64,000 nt of DNA from Desulfuromonas thiophila (GCF_900101955.1 NZ_FNAQ01000003.1:186001-250000), one strand, 5' to 3'; positions 17,586-25,486 are shown, numbered from the stretch's first letter. Notes: a model not told the origin generated them from the letters alone. A program made the numbers and translations.

Positions 17586-18046
17586 TGGCTGCCGACGAAC
17601 AGTGCCTGCAGATTAAGCGTGCCTTCCGCTTCTTTCATTTTCTCGAAGAGGCCGATTGCATGCAGTTGGCTGAATATTTTGAATGCCGCTGTCTGGCGGC
17701 AGGGGAAGAACTCTGGCGTGAGGGTGAACGCAGTCACTATGTCGCCTTTATCGTCACCGGTCGCATCGAAACCCAGAAGGAAACGGCCTTCCGCGGCAAA
17801 CAGGTCGTGGTCGGGGTGTATGGCCAGGAGTCGCTGGTTGGCATCGTCAGCATTCTTACCGACGAACCGCGGCCGGTGACAGCCAAGGCGCTCGAAGCCT
17901 GTCAGTTGCTGTTGCTGTCCCGCGCGGCCTTTGATCGCATCAATCGTGAAGAGCCGCAGTTGGGCAACCGCCTGCTGAAGGGTATGCTGTTCTGTTTATC
18001 GATGCGGCTGAAGCAGTCTTACGAACGGCTGGCGGCAATTTTTTAG
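17582..18046 (+). CDS. cyclic nucleotide-binding domain protein, 154 aa
   Basis: Stand-alone cNMP-binding domain at the end of the mla operon. The beta-roll pattern is visible (FFHFLEEADCMQLAEYFECR, then GEELWREGERSHYVAFIVTG and VVGVYGQESLVGIVSILTDE). There is no C-terminal helix-turn-helix, so it is not a Crp/Fnr transcription factor. The canonical Arg of the cAMP phosphate-binding cassette is not obvious, which leaves the ligand open. The start (ATGATG at 17582) overlaps the mlaC stop by four bases. Inference from context: it could adjust the lipid transporter in response to a nucleotide, in the position where other genomes carry mlaB. Confidence 0.78.
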   Translation: MMAADEQCLQIKRAFRFFHFLEEADCMQLAEYFECRCLAAGEELWREGERSHYVAFIVTGRIETQKETAFRGKQVVVGVYGQESLVGIVSILTDEPRPVTAKALEACQLLLLSRAAFDRINREEPQLGNRLLKGMLFCLSMRLKQSYERLAAIF

Positions 18047-18141
18047 CCGACTGCTGGCAAGCAATCGCTGTACTGCGACAGGGGGCGGTAAGGCTTTTTC
18101 TTGACGCCGCTTGAGCTTGTCGACCAATCCACGTCCATCAA

Positions 18142-18175
18142 CCCGCCGCGGCGCGAACTGCCCGGCGGGTTTTTT
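18142..18175 (+). terminator. Rho-independent terminator of the mla operon
   Basis: CCCGCCG (18142-18148) pairs with CGGCGGG (18163-18169), followed by six T. It lies about 95 bases after the cNMP-binding gene. Confidence 0.78.
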
Positions 18176-18177
18176 GT

Positions 18178-18275
18178 GACCAGGAACAGGCTGTTGTTGA
18201 ACAGCCTGTTCCTGGTCAGACGGAAATCGCATCTCTCGGCTGGCGTCGGTGAAAAAGCCCTGGACGGGATATTTT
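18178..18275. repeat. MITE-like intergenic repeat, copy 1 (shortened)
   Basis: It begins with a perfect 18-bp inverted repeat (18178-18195 and 18200-18217) around a GTTG loop. The core is AACAGGCTGTT / AACAGCCTGTT. A 58-base tail (18218-18275) aligns by hand with 19831-19887 of copy 2 at 48 of 58 columns. The central hairpin of copy 2 is missing here. It sits just 5' of the convergent end of the GGDEF gene. Confidence 0.75.
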
Positions 18276-18287
18276 AATAGACGACTG

Positions 18288-19562
18288 TCAACGGGTTTTG
18301 GGGCTGAATATCTGCAGGTCAAGACCTTGCTGCTTGGCTTGGTACATGGCGCTATCCGCGTGATTGAGCAGCTGGTCGATGGTCTGGCTGGTTCTGGGGT
18401 AGATGCTGATGCCGATGCTGCAGCTGATGTCATTTTGCAGGCAGGGCAGAGTGAAGGGCTGGCGCAGCTGAGCGATCAGCTTGTCGGTGATGCTGTCAAA
18501 GGGGGTATGCGGATCGATGTCCTGCAACAAAGCGACGAACTCGTCGCCACCCAGCCGTGCTACCGTATCGCTGGCGCGGACGCAGGCGCGCAGGCGCCGG
18601 GCCACCTCACACAGCACGCAATCGCCGGCGTCATGGCCGAAGCGGTCATTGATCTGCTTGAAGCGGTCAACATCGAGATAGCAGAGGACCACCTGACTGC
18701 CGTTGCGATTCGCCTTGCGCAGAGCCTGCTCCAGACGGTCGCGCAACAGCAGGCGGTTGGGCAGGCCGGTGAGCGGGTCGTGATGGGCCAGATGGCGTAA
18801 TTGATCCTCGGTGGCCTTGCGGCTGGAGATGTCGTGCAACACACATTGCAGCAGGCTGTGTGCCCCTACCGGGACACGGCTGCAGGACACATCAACCGGC
18901 AGCAGCCGGCCATCGCGGCAGCGCAGCTGCAGGTCATGGTGCAGGCCGTTACCGCAAGGATCGAGTTCTGCGGTCGAACCAATGATCAGCTGGTCGCGCT
19001 GCAGGCGCTGCAGTTCTTCGACACTGTAGCCACTTAGATCGCTGGCCCGTTGGTTGCAAGTGGTCAGCCGCTGGCCGGACTCGTCAAAGATGAAGATGGC
19101 GTCGCTGGAATGCTGCATCAGGGCCCGATAAAGGGCTTCCGATTGTTGCAGCTGCTGGCACAGGTCGTAGATCTGTTCCTCGGCCTGGCGTTGCGGATGG
19201 ATGTCGCTGCTCAGACCCACCAGTTGCACGGCTTCATCGCCGCCATCCTGTAGCCGGCAGGCCTGCAGGCGGATCCAGCGATAGCTGCCATTTTGCTGCA
19301 GCAGGCGCAGTTCGCACCAGAAATTCTCATGCCGGGCGCGCCAGCGTTGGTACAGCAGGAGACGATCCTGGGCGTGCAGCAGACGCAGCAGGGTGCGGAG
19401 GCCCAGGGTGGCCGGCAGCGGGATATCGGTCAGGTGCTGCAGCCATAGGGGGCAGCAGTGCAGCCGATGCTGACCGCTGTCCCAGTGCCAGGCGCCGAAA
19501 TGCTGCTGCAGAATCTGCAGGTAACGGTGGTCTGGCAGCAGTGGCGCGGACGACATTGGCAT
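18288..19562 (-). CDS. PAS-PAS-GGDEF diguanylate cyclase, 424 aa
   Basis: Predicted cytoplasmic diguanylate cyclase that makes c-di-GMP. Residues about 1-125 and 140-245 form two PAS-like sensor domains (YRWIRLQACRL in the first; SSDAIFIFDESGQRL and GRLLPVDVSCSRV in the second). The GGDEF motif is at 338-342, and an intact inhibitory-site RASD is at 329-332, exactly five residues before it, so product inhibition is expected. There is no EAL or HD-GYP domain and no membrane helix. The start at 19562 follows GAGG by six bases. The gene stands alone, flanked on both sides by copies of the same palindromic repeat. The signal sensed by the PAS domains is unknown. Confidence 0.88.
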   Translation of the reverse strand: MPMSSAPLLPDHRYLQILQQHFGAWHWDSGQHRLHCCPLWLQHLTDIPLPATLGLRTLLRLLHAQDRLLLYQRWRARHENFWCELRLLQQNGSYRWIRLQACRLQDGGDEAVQLVGLSSDIHPQRQAEEQIYDLCQQLQQSEALYRALMQHSSDAIFIFDESGQRLTTCNQRASDLSGYSVEELQRLQRDQLIIGSTAELDPCGNGLHHDLQLRCRDGRLLPVDVSCSRVPVGAHSLLQCVLHDISSRKATEDQLRHLAHHDPLTGLPNRLLLRDRLEQALRKANRNGSQVVLCYLDVDRFKQINDRFGHDAGDCVLCEVARRLRACVRASDTVARLGGDEFVALLQDIDPHTPFDSITDKLIAQLRQPFTLPCLQNDISCSIGISIYPRTSQTIDQLLNHADSAMYQAKQQGLDLQIFSPKTR

Positions 19563-19582
19563 GGGAAGCCTCAGACGGGTTT

Positions 19583-19612
19583 TTATTTAAATAATATATA
19601 TTATATAAATCA
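19583..19612 (-). promoter_or_regulatory. AT-rich promoter region of the GGDEF gene
   Basis: A very AT-rich tract containing the palindrome ATAATATATATTAT (19591-19604) lies 20-50 bases before the start codon. On the minus strand TTGTTG (about 19616-19611) and TATTTA-like sequence give plausible -35 and -10 boxes. The exact hexamers are uncertain because several overlap. Confidence 0.4.
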
Positions 19613-19644
19613 ACAATTTTGTGTGCAGGCTAGATATAGCAAAA

Positions 19645-19680
19645 CAGCGCGGCCAGGTAAAGGCCGCGCTGCGTTTTTTT
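19645..19680 (+). terminator. strong hairpin terminator, plus strand, with no plus-strand gene upstream
   Basis: CAGCGCGGCC (19645-19654) pairs perfectly with GGCCGCGCTG (19662-19671) around a seven-base loop, then CG and seven T. On the minus strand only four T follow, so it may also weakly stop transcripts from the M23 gene. Confidence 0.65.
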
Positions 19681-19740
19681 GCTCAAAAGTGATACCTCGG
19701 CAGGATCAGGCGGAAAAATCCTGCCGGAGGGATTTGTTGT

Positions 19741-19900
19741 CCAGCAGGCTGTTGAAAAACAGCCTGCTGGAGCCCATGGACGGGCGACCAAAATCAATCA
19801 TTACTTCGTAATGGATTGATTTTGTGAGCAAGACGGAAATCGCATTTTCGGCTTGCGTCGTTGAAAAAGCTCCGGATGGGACGTTTTCAACATCCTGCTA
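19741..19900. repeat. MITE-like intergenic repeat, copy 2 (complete)
   Basis: It starts with CCAGCAGGCTGTT - GAAA - AACAGCCTGCTGG (13-bp perfect hairpin, 19741-19770). A long central hairpin follows at 19790-19823 (15 pairs, one bulge, TTC loop). The ends form an imperfect terminal inverted repeat: 19741-19758 against the complement of 19883-19900 matches at 16 of 18 bases. No coding capacity. Its last three bases are the stop codon of the M23 gene on the other strand. Confidence 0.78.
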
Positions 19901-21214
19901 GAGGCCGGGTTGACCGGCCAGCTGTTGCAGCTTGCTGTCGATATTGTTGGTCATCCAGCTGGGATCCCACCACTCAATGGGATTGATCGGCAGCCCGCCG
20001 ATCATCATTTCGTAATGCAGATGATCGCCGCCAGCCAGGCCGGTGGCGCCGGTGGTGCCGACGATCTGGCCCCGGGCGATGCTCTGGCCGGGCTGTACAT
20101 CCATGCGGGTAAGATGGGCGTAGAGACTGTGCAGGCCCAGGCCGTGATCAACCAGCACGCAGTTGCCGTAGATGCCGAGGTAGTCGGCAAAAACGACCCG
20201 GCCACTGTTGGCGGCCGGTACCTCGGCCTGGGCAGTGGAGGCCAGGTCAATGCCCATGTGGGTTTGCTGGTCGATTTTCTGGCCCTGGTACAGATAGGAG
20301 CGCACATCACCGAAGGTGGCGCGGGTGGCGGCGTTGGGTTGGCGCAGAAAGGGCCCCTGCCACAGGGGTTGGCTGCTGCTGTTGCCGCACAGCTCGATCA
20401 GACGCTGGCGGTTGGCCGGTCGCAATTCGCGGTTGACGCGCAGGAACAGGTCGAGATCGGTGGCGGCATCGGGAAACTGCTGGCGGAACTGGGGCATGAC
20501 CTGCTGCAGAAAGCCGTCGCTGATGCCGATCTGGTCCTGGGCAAAGGTGCGCCGGTTGATGTGGTAATAAAAGCCGCCGTTGCCGGTATTGCCGGCCCGG
20601 TCCTTGGCGACCAGGCGGGGCACGCTGTCACGGGCGGCATCGTGGGGATAGCTGAACAGGCACAGATAGTCACCCGAGGGTTGTTGAAAGGCGGGAAAAA
20701 AGCGCTCGCCGATTTGCAGGCCGCAATCGCTCACCGGTTCCGAGGCGCGGAACAGCAGCAGGCCGCTACCGCCCTGAGTGAGATTGTGGGAGCGGCTCAG
20801 TACCGTCAGCTGTGGTGGCCGGTTGTCCAGCTCGAAGGAGAACAGCTGCTGTGTCTGGTTGCCGCCGCCGAAGGGGTAGGGAGCGGCATCGCCGGTCTCG
20901 ACCAGCAGAGTCAGGCTGCCGTCCTGCAGCATGGGGTCAAGCTGAAGCGGCTGATCGAGGCTGGCCGGGGCATTGCTCCAGCGTTGGTCGAACAGGACGA
21001 ACTGTTGCTGGCCTTGCTGGGCCGTTACCCGCAGCCAGCGCAGGCCGGCACCCGGATCCTGTACCTGCAGCTGCAGGCCGTTGGCGCTGCGCAGGGGGCC
21101 GCCGGCCGGAGTCAGGGCGATGTCAGGGGGCTGCATGTCGCGCAGATAAAAAAACAGTGCCGCGGCCAGCAGCAGGATCAGGGGAACTACGAGCAGACGA
21201 GAGGATTTTTTCAC
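19898..21214 (-). CDS. M23-family metallopeptidase, 438 aa
   Basis: Predicted periplasmic murein endopeptidase of the LytM/M23 family, held by an N-terminal membrane helix (LLVVPLILLLAAALFFYL). Residues about 30-300 form beta-rich domains of unknown role, including Ig-like stretches. The catalytic domain at the C-terminus keeps HMGID (His319, Asp323) and GDHLHYE (His398, His400), so zinc binding appears intact, unlike in degenerate EnvC/NlpD-type activators. The stop codon TAG at 19898-19900 is contributed by the right end of a MITE-like repeat, so the last few residues may differ from relatives. No partner gene is adjacent. Confidence 0.87.
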   Translation of the reverse strand: MKKSSRLLVVPLILLLAAALFFYLRDMQPPDIALTPAGGPLRSANGLQLQVQDPGAGLRWLRVTAQQGQQQFVLFDQRWSNAPASLDQPLQLDPMLQDGSLTLLVETGDAAPYPFGGGNQTQQLFSFELDNRPPQLTVLSRSHNLTQGGSGLLLFRASEPVSDCGLQIGERFFPAFQQPSGDYLCLFSYPHDAARDSVPRLVAKDRAGNTGNGGFYYHINRRTFAQDQIGISDGFLQQVMPQFRQQFPDAATDLDLFLRVNRELRPANRQRLIELCGNSSSQPLWQGPFLRQPNAATRATFGDVRSYLYQGQKIDQQTHMGIDLASTAQAEVPAANSGRVVFADYLGIYGNCVLVDHGLGLHSLYAHLTRMDVQPGQSIARGQIVGTTGATGLAGGDHLHYEMMIGGLPINPIEWWDPSWMTNNIDSKLQQLAGQPGL

Positions 21215-21352
21215 GGCACACCTGTCACAAGAAAACGGATTCGGGGGATTCCGCCGCGCACAAGCGAGGACGGTAGGGGGTTGACGGGCCGACTCTAGCA
21301 GATTTGGCCGCTGGCGGCAATTTGGCCGCTGTCAGCGCCGGCCGGTTTGGCA

Positions 21353-21382
21353 TTTGGCGCCGGCGGGCTTTTGGCGTATAGT
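21353..21382 (+). promoter_or_regulatory. possible promoter of the 104-aa gene
   Basis: TTTGGC (21353-21358) and TATAGT (21377-21382) are 18 bases apart and 36 bases before a GTG start with a strong ribosome-binding site. The -35 box is weak. Confidence 0.32.
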
Positions 21383-21417
21383 GTCAATCTTCATCTGCGT
21401 CAGGTCAAGGAGGCAGC

Positions 21418-21732
21418 GTGGCGTTTAATACCGGACAGACCTTTAAAGACATGCAAGCGGCGGCCCGGCTGGCGGCAGCCCCTCACTGGGACGAACTGGC
21501 GGCGGCCTTTGATGGCTGGCTGGATCAGCAGCGCGATAACCTGCGCGAAATCGCTGCTGACTGGATACGTGACGGACTCAGTGACAAGGTGCTCGATGAT
21601 CGGCTGGAGGCGTTGCAGCAGCAGCTTGTTGGTCAACTGCAGCAGGGCGGCGTGGCCGATGGGCCCCAGTGCGACCGCGTGGCTCAGGCGGCGCTGACCT
21701 GTTTCTGGGATGCCCTGATGAAGGGTCTTTAG
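21418..21732 (+). CDS. hypothetical protein, 104 aa, GTG start
   Basis: Unrecognised, probably all-helical and acidic soluble protein. The GTG at 21418 is chosen because AAGGAGG lies six bases upstream, a near-ideal site; no ATG is in frame nearby. Sequence features are an amphipathic N-terminal half (WDELAAAFDGWLDQQRDN) and a Gln-rich helix (LEALQQQLVGQLQQGG). No membrane helix. It is convergent with a glycosyltransferase gene six bases away. No function can be assigned. Confidence 0.62.
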   Translation: MAFNTGQTFKDMQAAARLAAAPHWDELAAAFDGWLDQQRDNLREIAADWIRDGLSDKVLDDRLEALQQQLVGQLQQGGVADGPQCDRVAQAALTCFWDALMKGL

Positions 21733-21738
21733 CCGTTT

Positions 21739-23073
21739 TCAGGGGCCAGTGGCGTTGGCGTCCGGCTTTTGTTGCAGCCGGCGCAGCCGCAGCAGCCAGT
21801 CTGCCGGGCTGCCGCTGGTGGGCAGCTGCAGCAGGGTTAGAAACTCGGGTACGGCATCAAGGGGGGAGCCGGGGAGGTTTTCCGGCCGGCTCAGGCGGCG
21901 CAGCAGCTGCCAGCTTTTCAGGCCGTCGAACCACTGATGAAAGGCCCGCAGTCGTGCACGGCCGTCGCGATGGTTGCGTTGCAGGCCCGGCCAAATCCGT
22001 TTAATCTCCTGTTCCCGCAAAAACGTGGCCAACTCTGGCGCGAGGGCCGCCGCCTGGTCGAGAACCGTGGCGGCGTCCTGCACCAGCGCCTGGGGAGCCA
22101 GCTGTAACCACTGGCGCAAAACGGCGTAGCTGGCCAGAGGCAGAACGGTACAGGCCGGCTGGCCACTGGCCAGGCTCTGTTGCAGGGCCTGGCCGGTGCC
22201 GAAGGGGGTGCGGTTCGACAAGCGTGCGGCCGGATAGACCCGGCAACGCTTCAGCTGCTGCAGAGTGTACTGTTTGGCCAGCTGCTGCAGAAAGTAGAAG
22301 TCTTCGCCGGCCCGGCGTCGGTTCATGCCGCCGACGGCGACATAGGCGCGGGCGCGGCTGACCATGGTGCTGCCGATGCTGTGATGGGCATAGGGCGAGG
22401 TGGCCCAGTGCAGGCCGGCGACATGGCAGCGCAGGTAGAGTTCGTAGGCACAGATGGCCTGGCGCTGGACCGGGTCGGTTGGCCAGGGGTGGGCGTAGGC
22501 CAGCACGCCGGCGTCGAAATCCGGTCGCTGCCAGGCGCGCCCCAGCTCGCGGAAGTAGCTGGCGGCGACCTGGCAGTCGGCGTCGAGATGTACCAGCAGG
22601 GCTTCGGCCGGCAGATAGGGCAGCAACAGGTCACAGGCGATCTTGCGGGCGGTGCCGACCCCGGCGCTGGCGGCCGGCAGGGTGCGGCCGGGGCTGCTGG
22701 CATCGATCCAGACCAGACGCAGACCACTGGTCGGGCCGAGCTGGCGCAGCTGGTGCAGATCCCGCTGGTTCTGCGTCACCAGGGCACTGTCGGCGTCGCT
22801 GGCGTTGTTGATGATGACCGCCACCACAAAACGCTGACGGTCGCTGGCCGGGCTGCGGGCCAGCGATTCCAGGCAGCGCCAGAGTTCATCCCCCTCGGCC
22901 AGCGCCGGAATAACAATGGCGCCGCGCAGGTCGCTGGTATCGTTAAGGGCGCCTTCGAGCTGCCAGGGGCCGGTCAGGGAACGGCGGGTGCCATAACGGG
23001 TGTCATAACGGGCCATGGAACCAGCGCGGTGTTGGTCCGTCTGACGGGCACCGCGATCCTGCTGCGGGGTCAT
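21739..23073 (-). CDS. family 2 glycosyltransferase, 444 aa
   Basis: Glycosyltransferase of the GT2 fold, probably using a nucleotide sugar. The N-terminal domain starts with IVIPALAEGDELWRCLESLA, a GT-A pattern, and has LLVHLDADCQV as the metal-binding DxD region. GGMNRRRAGEDFYFLQQLAK, which carries the acceptor-site ED motif, comes later. No membrane helices are evident. The ATG at 23071-23073 overlaps the stop of miaA (ATGA), so it is translated from the miaA message; an in-frame extension to 23247 would lie within miaA and is rejected. Pairing with miaA is common in this lineage as far as I recall, but the sugar and acceptor are unknown. Confidence 0.82.
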   Translation of the reverse strand: MTPQQDRGARQTDQHRAGSMARYDTRYGTRRSLTGPWQLEGALNDTSDLRGAIVIPALAEGDELWRCLESLARSPASDRQRFVVAVIINNASDADSALVTQNQRDLHQLRQLGPTSGLRLVWIDASSPGRTLPAASAGVGTARKIACDLLLPYLPAEALLVHLDADCQVAASYFRELGRAWQRPDFDAGVLAYAHPWPTDPVQRQAICAYELYLRCHVAGLHWATSPYAHHSIGSTMVSRARAYVAVGGMNRRRAGEDFYFLQQLAKQYTLQQLKRCRVYPAARLSNRTPFGTGQALQQSLASGQPACTVLPLASYAVLRQWLQLAPQALVQDAATVLDQAAALAPELATFLREQEIKRIWPGLQRNHRDGRARLRAFHQWFDGLKSWQLLRRLSRPENLPGSPLDAVPEFLTLLQLPTSGSPADWLLRLRRLQQKPDANATGP

Positions 23074-24023
23074 GGCCGAGGGCCCGTGGTGATCAGAGCG
23101 AGTGAGCGCAGTTTTTGGCGCAATTGGCCAAAGGGGTCGGCCTGGCCGTCGAGCCAGTGAATGACCAGTCCCTGCCGCTCCATACGGCGAAACCAGGTTT
23201 CCTGCCGTTTGGCGAACTGGCCGATGGCCTGGCTGAGCTGCTGGCACAGCTCGGCAAAATCCAGCTGACCCTGCAGATGGCGGGCAACGAAGCGATATTC
23301 CAGACCGTAGAATTCCAGAGTCTGCCAGCTGACACCCTGGCGCTGTAGCTGGGCCACCTCGTCGATCAGGCCGTCGGCCAAGCGCTGGTGCAGGCGTTGG
23401 GCGATACGCTGGCGCAACAGCGGCCGGGGCCAGCGCAGGCCGAAAACCAGCGCGTGTGGCGGTTCAACCGGCAGCGTTTCGGCCTGCTGTTCGGCCGTGG
23501 CAATCTCAATGGCGCGAATCAGGCGGGCGCGCTCGGTCAGGTCGGTCTGATTGTGCAGCTGCGGCCGCAGAGAGCGCAAGTGTTGGCGCAGCTGAGCCAG
23601 GTCGAGGACATCGAGTTGGCGCCGCAGTTCGGTATCGGGTGGAGCTTCGGTCAGCTGGTAACCCTGAACGATAGCCGAAAGATACAGGCCGCTGCCGCCG
23701 CACAGAATCGGCCAGCGGCCGCGCCGGCGGATGTCGGCGATGACCGGCCGCGCCCGCTGGACATAATCGAACAGGCTGAACGGCTCGGTGGGTTCCACCA
23801 GGTCGATGAGGTGGTAGGGAATGCTGCCGTATTCGGCCAGATCCTTGCCGCTACCGAGATCCATGCCGCGAAAAACCTGGCGCGAATCGGCTGAAACGAT
23901 TTCACCGTCAAGGGCTTCGGCCAGTTGCACGGCCAGGCGCGTCTTGCCCGAGGCGGTGGCGCCGAGCAGCACCAGTAGATCGTAAGGAGGCAGGCTGAGG
24001 TCGTGGGGGGCTGGGGTTGTCAT
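23070..24023 (-). CDS. miaA: tRNA dimethylallyltransferase
   Basis: Transfers a dimethylallyl group to N6 of A37 in tRNAs reading UNN codons. The P-loop GATASGKT (about 21-28) is followed by SADSRQVFRGMDLGSGK, which carries the conserved Asp, then PYHLIDLVEPTEPFSLFDY and GGSGLYLSAIVQGY. The tRNA-binding ERARLIRAIEI and WFRRM motifs are also present. Length of 317 residues fits the family. The ATG at 24023 has no ribosome-binding site, and a -10-like TATAGT ends only seven bases before it, so a leaderless message is possible. It is co-transcribed with the downstream glycosyltransferase. Confidence 0.93.
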   Translation of the reverse strand: MTTPAPHDLSLPPYDLLVLLGATASGKTRLAVQLAEALDGEIVSADSRQVFRGMDLGSGKDLAEYGSIPYHLIDLVEPTEPFSLFDYVQRARPVIADIRRRGRWPILCGGSGLYLSAIVQGYQLTEAPPDTELRRQLDVLDLAQLRQHLRSLRPQLHNQTDLTERARLIRAIEIATAEQQAETLPVEPPHALVFGLRWPRPLLRQRIAQRLHQRLADGLIDEVAQLQRQGVSWQTLEFYGLEYRFVARHLQGQLDFAELCQQLSQAIGQFAKRQETWFRRMERQGLVIHWLDGQADPFGQLRQKLRSLALITTGPRP

Positions 24024-24030
24024 GACCGGT

Positions 24031-24060
24031 ACTATAGACCAGATGTTTGCCGGTCCGCAA
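24031..24060 (-). promoter_or_regulatory. promoter of miaA, close to its start codon
   Basis: On the minus strand TTGCGG (24060-24055), 18 bases and TATAGT (24036-24031) form a fair sigma70 promoter. The predicted transcription start falls at or within one or two bases of the ATG at 24023. Confidence 0.42.
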
Positions 24061-24229
24061 CGGCCCGATGTCAAAGGCGCTTTTCAAGCGCGAGTGGATT
24101 TGCTAACGTGCCGCCCGACGGCCGGGCCGCCTTTTTTAAAAAATCGACGAACCATCCTGATTGCTTTCACAATGCAGCAGCTGGCGTGTATTCGCGCCGC
24201 CATCAATCCTGAAGGGAAACGGTTATCGC

Positions 24230-25474
24230 ATGACAGAACCGGTCATCCTGCCCCGCACCGAGCACGATTTGTCCCGCCGGCGGATCGACGAAAACAGCCT
24301 TAAGGTGCTCTACCGTCTACAGCAGCACGGTTACAAGGCCTATCTGGTGGGTGGCGGCGTGCGCGATCTGCTGCTGGGGCGTCAGCCGAAGGATTTCGAT
24401 ATTGGTACCGACGCCACGCCGGAGCAGATTCGCAAGTTGTTCCGCAACTGCCGTCTGATTGGCCGCCGCTTTCGGCTGGCCCATATCCTGTTTGGTGACA
24501 ACGAGCGCATCGAGGTGGCCACCTTTCGGCGCAAGCCGCTGGATGCCGAGGTGCCGGACGACGACCCCTTTTTCTGTGAAAACCAGTTTGGCACGCCCGA
24601 GCAGGACGCCTTCCGCCGCGATTTCACCATCAACGCGCTGTTTTACAATATTGAGGATTTTTCCATCATCGATTATGTCGGCGGGCTGGAGGATCTGCGC
24701 CTGGGCCGTATCCGCGTGATTGGTGATGCCGACGAGCGTTTTGTCGAGGATCCCGTGCGGATGCTGCGGGCGCTGGAGTTTGCCGCCCGCCTTGGCTTCG
24801 AGCTGGACGACGCCATTGCGCCGGCCATTGGCCGGCGGGCCGCCGGGATTGCACTGGCGGCGCCGGCCCGGCTGCGCGAGGAGGTGCTGGAACTGTTCCG
24901 CCACAAGGTGGCTGGCAAGGTGCTGCAGAAGGCGGACCGGTATGGCCTGCTGGCCGATCTGCTACCTGATCTGCAACCCAGTCGCGAACTGTTCGATCTG
25001 TTGCGGCAGGTCGATGTGCGCACCGCCAGTGGCACCGCCATTGACGAATCCCTGGCGCTGGCCGCTCTCTATCTGCCGGCATTCCGCCAGCGGCTGGTTG
25101 AAGGGTCTCTGGCCGAGGTGTTCAAACAGGCCAATGCGCTGCTGGTGCCCCACTGCCAGCGCTATTCCATTGCTTGTGGTATCCGCCATCAGGCGCGGGA
25201 ACTGCTGGTCGGTTTTTACCGTTTCGCCCGTGGTCGCGGGCATCGGGGGGAACAGCGGTTTTTGCGGCATCCTGCGGCGGCGCAGGCCTTTGTGCTGTTT
25301 CAGCTGTGGTGGGAGGCAAGTCGGCAGGAAGGCGAGTTGCTGGAAAGCTGGCGTCGTGCCCTGGCCGGCGAGGAAGCCCCTGCTGCCAAGGTGGGCGCTC
25401 CCGGTCGGCGCCGGCCGCGCCGCCGGGGTGGCCGGCGCCGGAGCAAGAAAACGGCTGCGCCGGCGCCGGAGTAG
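24230..25474 (+). CDS. pcnB: poly(A) polymerase (PcnB type)
   Basis: Class II nucleotidyltransferase that adds A tails to RNA 3' ends. The catalytic region is YLVGGGVRDLLLGRQPKDFD with the DxD at residues 55 and 57. It is followed by LIGRRFRLAHILFG, the motif that separates bacterial poly(A) polymerases from CCA-adding enzymes. Next come the PolyA_pol RNA-binding domain (DPVRMLRALEFAARLGF) and an Arg/Lys-rich tail (RRRPRRRGGRRRSKK), also usual in PcnB. The ATG at 24230 fits the family N-terminus; upstream in-frame codons do not. It is divergent from miaA and convergent with a VOC gene 12 bases away. Confidence 0.88.
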   Translation: MTEPVILPRTEHDLSRRRIDENSLKVLYRLQQHGYKAYLVGGGVRDLLLGRQPKDFDIGTDATPEQIRKLFRNCRLIGRRFRLAHILFGDNERIEVATFRRKPLDAEVPDDDPFFCENQFGTPEQDAFRRDFTINALFYNIEDFSIIDYVGGLEDLRLGRIRVIGDADERFVEDPVRMLRALEFAARLGFELDDAIAPAIGRRAAGIALAAPARLREEVLELFRHKVAGKVLQKADRYGLLADLLPDLQPSRELFDLLRQVDVRTASGTAIDESLALAALYLPAFRQRLVEGSLAEVFKQANALLVPHCQRYSIACGIRHQARELLVGFYRFARGRGHRGEQRFLRHPAAAQAFVLFQLWWEASRQEGELLESWRRALAGEEAPAAKVGAPGRRRPRRRGGRRRSKKTAAPAPE

Positions 25475-25486
25475 CTGGCAGCGGGT

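Noticed and set aside
19693-19730. 9-bp inverted repeat CGGCAGGAT/ATCCTGCCG as another terminator
   Set aside because: Loop of 11 bases, no T run on either strand, and it abuts the repeat element; kept out as unsupported.
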